Assembly (NCBI GenBank): GCA_035691285.1
Contig: DASSJI010000226.1
Span: 1 to 18,146, forward strand
Length of the DNA: 18,146 nt
Source of the DNA: DATFEN01 sp035691285
GTDB taxonomy: Bacteria; Acidobacteriota; Vicinamibacteria; Fen-336
Reading direction: 5' to 3'
The notes under the pieces are model-generated. The model did no database searches. It had not been told where the DNA came from and saw nothing but the letters and a program-made list of their open reading frames with translations. The position numbers were made by a program, and so were the translations under genes. Every line of letters starts with the position of its first letter. Positions within the stretch are counted from its first letter, which is position 1. This document shows, in pieces, positions 14,095-18,146 of the stretch.

Positions 14095-14100
14095 CCGAGC

Positions 14101-15363
14101 ATCGCCACCACCGACCACGATCGCATCGCCGGCCGCATCACGCTCACGCTGTTCCTGGCCCAGAGCCTGGGCTCGGCCGGGTTCCTGCTCGCGAGCACGG
14201 TGAGCCCCCTCGTCGGCGCGCAGCTCGGCGGCGGCGCGGCGTGGACCGGGACGCCTGCGGCCGTCTATCAGGCAGGCGCGGCGCTCCTGGCCTACGTCTG
14301 GGGGCTGGCGATGGACCGCCTGGGCCGCCGACCGACCCTGGCGCTGGGCGTCGGGCTCGGCGCGCTCGGTGCCGTGCTGGCGTCGGTCTCGGTGGCCCGG
14401 GCCCGCTTTCCGGCATTCCTCGCGGGGGTCGCCTGCATGGGGATGGCGTTCTCCGCGCTCCAGCTCGGGCGCTTCGTGGCCGCCGAGGTGAGCGCCCCGA
14501 GCCGGCGTGCGCGGGCGCTGTCGACCGTCGTCTTCGGCGGCACGGTGGGCGCCGTCCTCGGCGCCCTGCTCGTCGGGCCCGCGGGCGCCTTCGTCCGGAG
14601 CCGGGGCGTCGACGAGCTGGCGGGCCCCTACCTGGCCAGCGCGGTCCTGCTCGCGCTGGTGAGCGGACTGCTGCTGGTCTTCCTCCGCCCGGAGCCTCGC
14701 GACGTCGCGACGGCGGTGGCGGATGTGCTCGCCGCACGCGGCGCCGGGAGTGACGCGCAGCGCGCGCTCGTCGAGATCATCCGCCAGCCCGGCGCCCGGC
14801 TCGCGGTGGTCACGCTCGTCCTGGCCCAGGCGATCATGGTGATGCTCATGGTGGTCACGGGGGTTCACATGAAGGACCACGCCCACGCGCTTCACGCGAT
14901 CTCCCTCGTGATCGCGGCTCACGTGGTGGGGATGTACGCGCTGTCGGTTCTCTCGGGAAGGCTGACGGACGCCCGAGGAGCGCGCGGGACGATCGGCGCC
15001 GGCGCCTTGGTGCTGCTGCTCTCGTGCCTGCTGGCGCCCCTCTCTCCGGGCGTCGTGCCGCTGGTCGTTTCCCTCTTCCTCCTGGGCTGGGGCTGGAATC
15101 TCTGTTACGTCGCCGGGTCGGCGCTGCTTTCGAGCCAGCTGCGGCCTGCCGAGCGCGCGCGGGTCCAGGGCCTGAACGACCTGCTGATGGGCAGCGCGTC
15201 GGCGGCGGGCGCCCTGGGCAGCGGCGTCGTCTTCGCCGCGATCGGCTACCGGGCGATGGCGCTCGTTTCGGCGGCGGCGTCCCTCGCGCTGTTCCTCCTC
15301 GCTCTTAGCTTCCGCGAGCTGCGAGAGCAACGCGCGCTGGCGCCGGCGGGCGGTCAGGCCTGA
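14101..15363 (+). CDS. Major facilitator superfamily transporter
   Basis: The frame encodes about 420 residues and 12 predicted membrane helices, the usual MFS length. Helix 1 includes FLAQSLGSAGFLLASTVSPL, helix 2 is followed by the MFS loop motif GLAMDRLGRRP, and the second half repeats it as SGRLTDARGARG, as expected from the internal duplication of the fold. The transported compound is unknown; drug or small-molecule export is typical. The start is uncertain. An in-frame TAG at 14089 limits the N-terminus, and no ATG, GTG or TTG occurs before 14200. The GTG at 14200 would remove most of helix 1. I place the start at ATC 14101, six bases after TAGGAT, as a non-canonical codon or a sequence error for ATG. 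CTG codons at 14158 and nearby are less likely. The gene ends ten bases from the convergent SGNH gene. Confidence 0.85.
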   Translation: MATTDHDRIAGRITLTLFLAQSLGSAGFLLASTVSPLVGAQLGGGAAWTGTPAAVYQAGAALLAYVWGLAMDRLGRRPTLALGVGLGALGAVLASVSVARARFPAFLAGVACMGMAFSALQLGRFVAAEVSAPSRRARALSTVVFGGTVGAVLGALLVGPAGAFVRSRGVDELAGPYLASAVLLALVSGLLLVFLRPEPRDVATAVADVLAARGAGSDAQRALVEIIRQPGARLAVVTLVLAQAIMVMLMVVTGVHMKDHAHALHAISLVIAAHVVGMYALSVLSGRLTDARGARGTIGAGALVLLLSCLLAPLSPGVVPLVVSLFLLGWGWNLCYVAGSALLSSQLRPAERARVQGLNDLLMGSASAAGALGSGVVFAAIGYRAMALVSAAASLALFLLALSFRELREQRALAPAGGQA

Positions 15364-15373
15364 CGGTCGGGCC

Positions 15374-16474
15374 TCAGGGCGTCGAGGGTCTCCCTGGACC
15401 GCGCGGCGCGGCGAGGCGTTCGGCGACGATCTCCGCGGCGAGCCGATGGGCGTCGACGTTCCAGTGGTGGTCCTTGCCGAAGTCCCAGCGCTTGTCCGGC
15501 TCGCCGTCCCGCGCCGCCGACAGGGGTCCCTCGAGGCCGAGGAACGCGATGCCCGCCCCCCGCAGATGGCGCCGCAGCGCCACGAAGAGCCTCGTCTGCT
15601 CCGCCCGCTCTCCGGTGTTGACGGTCAGGAAGCGGGCTCCCACGCCCTCGGCCAGGTCCCGGATCTCGCGGATCAGCAGGTAGGTGAGGCGGACCGGATC
15701 GTCCGCCGACACCCGCGAGACGTCGACCTCGAAGCCGTCCAGCAGCCGGCGAAGAGGCGGCCAGCTCGCGTCGCGGGAGCGGACGAAGTTCCAGAGCACT
15801 GAGCGCTGACCCAGCCAGGCCCGGGCCCGTTGGCCCGCCGTGAGCCGCGGCACCGGGAGGTTCCCCGCCAGGAGGCTGCCATCGGCGGCGATCGTGAAGT
15901 AGGGCTTGTAGTAGCGGAGGTACATGAAGCTCTGCGCGTTCCCCTCGAAGTCGTTGTCGCAGACGACGAGCAGCACCACGTCCGGCGACAGCGCGAGGCC
16001 GCGCTCGCGGAAGAGCAGGAGCTCCTGGTCGGTGGAGTAGCCGGCCACGCCCATGTTCACGACCTCATGGGGCTGTCCCGTCAGGTCGCGCAGGCGGCTC
16101 TCGAGGCGCGACGTGAACGTGTGCTCTTCGTCGACGCCGATCCCGAAGACGAAGGAGTCTCCGAGCGCCAGCACCCGCACGACGCCTGGGCCCTTCCTCG
16201 GGGCCACCTCGCGTCCGCGGAAGCCGAGGGAGTTGATGCGCACGTGGCCGGAGTCGGGCCCGCCCAGGTCGACGCGGCCCTGTGATCCAGGGACGTGGGA
16301 CCAGCCCGTCACCGGATCGTGGCGCCACAGGACGCTTCCGAAGACGACGCGGGGGATCGCAGGGAAGTGCACGCCGAACAGTCGCAACGCACCCTCGGTG
16401 GCGAGGAGCGCCGCGGCGAGGACCAGGAGGTTCACCGCGGCCAGGTGCGCCGCGCGCCGGGCGCGCCCGAGCAC
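15374..16474 (-). CDS. Membrane-anchored SGNH/GDSL-like hydrolase
   Basis: The GTG at 16474 gives 366 residues. An Arg-rich N-terminus (GRARRAAH) followed by one hydrophobic helix (about 11-29) anchors it with the catalytic domain outside the cytoplasm. The SGNH blocks are visible: nucleophile Ser107 in ALGDSFVFG, glycine block NMGVAGYST, the Asn in CDNDF, and the catalytic pair in GKDHHWN with Asp335 and His337. The DxHW form resembles the SGNH hydrolases and acyltransferases of exopolysaccharide acetylation such as AlgX, but that is resemblance only; the substrate may be an ester on a glycan or lipid. The gene starts six bases after the CPBP protease stop, so they are likely one operon. A second in-frame GTG at 16435 would cut into the membrane helix and is less likely. 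Confidence 0.85.
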   Translation of the reverse strand: MLGRARRAAHLAAVNLLVLAAALLATEGALRLFGVHFPAIPRVVFGSVLWRHDPVTGWSHVPGSQGRVDLGGPDSGHVRINSLGFRGREVAPRKGPGVVRVLALGDSFVFGIGVDEEHTFTSRLESRLRDLTGQPHEVVNMGVAGYSTDQELLLFRERGLALSPDVVLLVVCDNDFEGNAQSFMYLRYYKPYFTIAADGSLLAGNLPVPRLTAGQRARAWLGQRSVLWNFVRSRDASWPPLRRLLDGFEVDVSRVSADDPVRLTYLLIREIRDLAEGVGARFLTVNTGERAEQTRLFVALRRHLRGAGIAFLGLEGPLSAARDGEPDKRWDFGKDHHWNVDAHRLAAEIVAERLAAPRGPGRPSTP

Positions 16475-16479
16475 GGGTC

Positions 16480-17445
16480 TCAGGCCCGGCGCGCCTCGGC
16501 GAGGGGCGTGTGCAGCGCGACCCGACCCGAGCGATGGCGGGTCCACAGCGTCACCAGGAGGACGCCCGCGGCCATGGCGGCCAGGCCGGACAGGCCGCCC
16601 TCGGGTCCGAACGCGCCGCCCGTCACGGCCGGAGGCCCCACCTGGCGGGCCGCCAGGGCGCTCGTGGAGAGCGTCATGCCGCTCACGGGCAGGCCGAACA
16701 CGGCGCCCTGGAACAGGTTCCACGTGATGTGCAGGCCGATCGACAGCGCGAGGCGTCCCGTGAGCAGGTAGGGGAGCGCCAGCAAGCCTCCGGCGAGCGC
16801 CACGTTGATGGTCGAGACGAGGGTGGCGTTCGGGTTGTTCGCGTGGCCCAGGCCGAACAGTCCCGAGGAGAGCGCGCACGCCACAACCAGGGCAGAGGAG
16901 GGGCGGAGCCAGCGAGACGCGAAGCCCTGTGCGAGGTTCCGCATCAGATAGCCGCGCGTCACGATCTCCTCGTAGAAGCCCACCGCCACGAGGGCGCCCA
17001 GGACGCGCAGGAACGCGGCGGCGAAGCCCGCGTCTCCCGGCGTCTCGAGGAGCTCCGTCACGATCACGTAGCCGGCCGCCCACTGGAGGCCGAAGATGCC
17101 GCTCATCAAGAGCGCCCCGAGCAGGAGCCCGAAGCCGAAGTCGGCGAGCCAGGCGCGGGACGGCTGGAGGCCCAGCGCGGCGAGGCCCTGGCGATCGAGC
17201 AAGCGCGTGCAGAGGAGGACGGCGGAGACCTGGATGACGAAACGCCACGGCACGGCATCGATCGGCGAGCCTCCTTCCGGCGCCAGGCGCATGGCACGCA
17301 GCGCACCCGATGCGAGCGCAACGAGGACGATGAAGCCGGCGAGGCGCCAGGCGGCGCGGAGCCGCCGCTCGCCCGCGTTCCAGAACGGCCAGAGAAGCCA
17401 CGCGATCCAGTTCGTCGTGCGGGTCCCCGGCGGGTCGTCCGCCAC
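16480..17445 (-). CDS. CPBP family intramembrane metalloprotease (CAAX protease/Abi type)
   Basis: This 321-residue multi-helix protein belongs to the CPBP family of membrane glutamate/metalloproteases. All catalytic motifs are present: EExxxR as EEIVTR (Glu159, Glu160, Arg164), FxxxH as FGLGH, and HxxxN as HITWN. It should cleave a peptide bond within the membrane. Family members process prenylated proteins, bacteriocins or act in immunity, and the target here is unknown. The GTG at 17445 follows the stop of the upstream dehydrogenase by two bases, which indicates coupled translation. The N-terminal part (about 10-45) is aromatic-rich (WIAWLLWPFWN) before the first helices. The long, partly charged C-terminal tail (RHRSGRVALHTPLAEARRA) is cytosolic by the positive-inside rule. 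Confidence 0.9.
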   Translation of the reverse strand: MADDPPGTRTTNWIAWLLWPFWNAGERRLRAAWRLAGFIVLVALASGALRAMRLAPEGGSPIDAVPWRFVIQVSAVLLCTRLLDRQGLAALGLQPSRAWLADFGFGLLLGALLMSGIFGLQWAAGYVIVTELLETPGDAGFAAAFLRVLGALVAVGFYEEIVTRGYLMRNLAQGFASRWLRPSSALVVACALSSGLFGLGHANNPNATLVSTINVALAGGLLALPYLLTGRLALSIGLHITWNLFQGAVFGLPVSGMTLSTSALAARQVGPPAVTGGAFGPEGGLSGLAAMAAGVLLVTLWTRHRSGRVALHTPLAEARRA

Positions 17446-17447
17446 CC

Positions 17448-18146
17448 TCAGCGAGCTCCGCCGGAAGGCGCCACGCGGAACACGGCGCCGCCATAATCGT
17501 CGGACACGTAGAGCGCCCCTTCCGGCCCCTCGGCCACGTCCACCGGCCTGCCGATCACGTGCTCGTCCTTCAGGAAGCCGGCGAGGAAGTCGCGCTCGGA
17601 GACGCGACCGTCGGCCTCGAAGTGGAGGGAGACGACCTTGTAGCCGTCCTTCTTCGTGCGGTTCCACGACCCGTGCAGCGCGACGAGGGCGGCTCCCTTG
17701 AGCTCGGAGGGCGCGTTCGCCGCGCGGACGAACGCGATCCCGAGGGGAGCGTTGTGGGCGCGGAAGCCGTGAACGGGAGGGATGGAGCGTGCGACGTCCG
17801 CTTCGCGCCCGCGGCCGTATTCGGGGTCCGGCACCCGGTCGCCGTTGGCGAACGGCCAGCCGTAGAAGCCGCCGGCCACCACGCGATTCAGCTCGCAGGG
17901 CGGGAACTCGTCGCCGAGCATGTCGCGGCCGTTGTCCGTGGCGAAGAGCTCGTCGGTTCCCGGCCGCCAGTCGAAGCCCACGGCGTTGCGGAGGCCCGTG
18001 GCATAGAGTTCCTCGCCGCTCCCGTCGGACCGGTAGCGGACGATGGCCGCCCGCCGCCGATCCTCCTCCATGCACACGTTGCAGCTCGATCCGATGGAGG
18101 CGTAGAGCCAGCCGTCCGGGCCGAAGCGGATGGTGCGGGTCCAGTG
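17448..18146 (-). CDS. Glucose/Sorbosone dehydrogenase-like beta-propeller protein (partial, N-terminus outside window)
   Basis: The C-terminal 232 residues are present and the frame is open to the window edge. The sequence matches the PQQ-dependent glucose/sorbosone dehydrogenase-like propeller family: FGPDGWLYASIGSSCNVC, GLRNAVGFDWRPGTDELFATD, NGRDMLGDEFPPCELN, and a last blade with GPEGALYVSDDYGGAVFRV. Such proteins are usually periplasmic and oxidise sugars or aldehydes with PQQ and calcium. The N-terminal part with the signal peptide and the catalytic histidine lies beyond the edge, so activity cannot be judged. The CNVC pair is conserved in this subgroup and is not a haem site, as no His follows. 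The ATG at 18077 is internal, as the conserved frame continues upstream. It is the first gene seen of the operon with the CPBP protease and the SGNH hydrolase. Confidence 0.88.
   Translation of the reverse strand, partial: HWTRTIRFGPDGWLYASIGSSCNVCMEEDRRRAAIVRYRSDGSGEELYATGLRNAVGFDWRPGTDELFATDNGRDMLGDEFPPCELNRVVAGGFYGWPFANGDRVPDPEYGRGREADVARSIPPVHGFRAHNAPLGIAFVRAANAPSELKGAALVALHGSWNRTKKDGYKVVSLHFEADGRVSERDFLAGFLKDEHVIGRPVDVAEGPEGALYVSDDYGGAVFRVAPSGGAR

Noticed and set aside
11308..15330. Open frame of 1340 codons on the minus strand
   Set aside because: It is antisense to the FHA/IPT and MFS genes and consists of low-complexity Arg-rich sequence. The opposing genes have clear domains, so this is a GC-content shadow.
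15354..15380. TCAGGCCTGA palindrome and a 5-bp AGGCC/GGCCT stem between the convergent MFS and SGNH genes as a terminator
   Set aside because: The stem is short, partly inside coding sequence and has no T-run on either strand. It is not convincing as an intrinsic terminator.
16480..17445. CPBP protease as part of a phage defence island
   Set aside because: CPBP proteins were once called Abi, but no nuclease, toxin, or other defence gene lies nearby. The neighbours look like envelope and metabolic genes.
18040..18090. CNVC in the dehydrogenase as a haem-binding site
   Set aside because: A c-type haem site needs CxxCH; here Met follows the second Cys.

Overview
This is a very GC-rich bacterial window in which most genes start with GTG or TTG. 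It is fully packed: no stretch longer than about 110 bases lacks a gene, and I saw no tRNA, rRNA, CRISPR array, insertion sequence or prophage gene. A Ser/Thr kinase fused to a TolB/PD40-type propeller, an FHA/IPT protein, DUF2203 and bacterial cyanophycin genes together suggest an Acidobacteriota-like or similar soil/sediment lineage. That assignment is inference from gene content only.

Layout. Bases 1-2384 (minus) hold a protein kinase with a C-terminal beta-propeller that runs off the left edge; it starts with GTG. It is divergent from kbl (2421-3629, plus), glycine C-acetyltransferase, which is followed by a membrane protein of unknown function with a good Shine-Dalgarno sequence (3638-4372, plus). 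Convergent to these is a long minus-strand run whose order of transcription is DUF2203 protein (11288-10968), 72-residue membrane protein (10968-10750), cyanophycinase cphB (10747-9947), cyanophycin synthetase cphA (9836-7206), Tat-exported amidase (7193-5664) and APC-family amino acid permease (5667-4387). Junctions are overlapping or a few bases long, except for 110 bp before cphA, where there is a possible second promoter and a near-perfect Shine-Dalgarno sequence. Divergent from this run is a 909-residue FHA / Pro-Ala linker / membrane helix / three IPT domain protein (11323-14052, plus), followed by an MFS transporter (14101-15363, plus). A minus-strand run closes the window: Glucose/Sorbosone dehydrogenase-type protein (cut by the right edge), CPBP intramembrane protease and a membrane-anchored SGNH hydrolase.

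How the genes fit together. The central run looks like a nitrogen-storage module: CphA polymerises Asp and Arg into cyanophycin, CphB cuts the polymer to beta-Asp-Arg dipeptides, and the amidase and permease are candidates for handling related amides or amino acids at the cell envelope. The kinase and the FHA protein are the two ends of a possible phospho-Thr signalling link, though nothing here shows that they are partners.

The most unusual observations are the cyanophycin gene set joined to an exported amidase and a permease; an MFS gene with no ATG, GTG or TTG start ahead of its first membrane helix but an ATC placed exactly where a leaderless start would lie; a recurring TANNNT box 6-9 bases before start codons; and five repeated acidic-hydrophobic motifs in the FHA protein linker.
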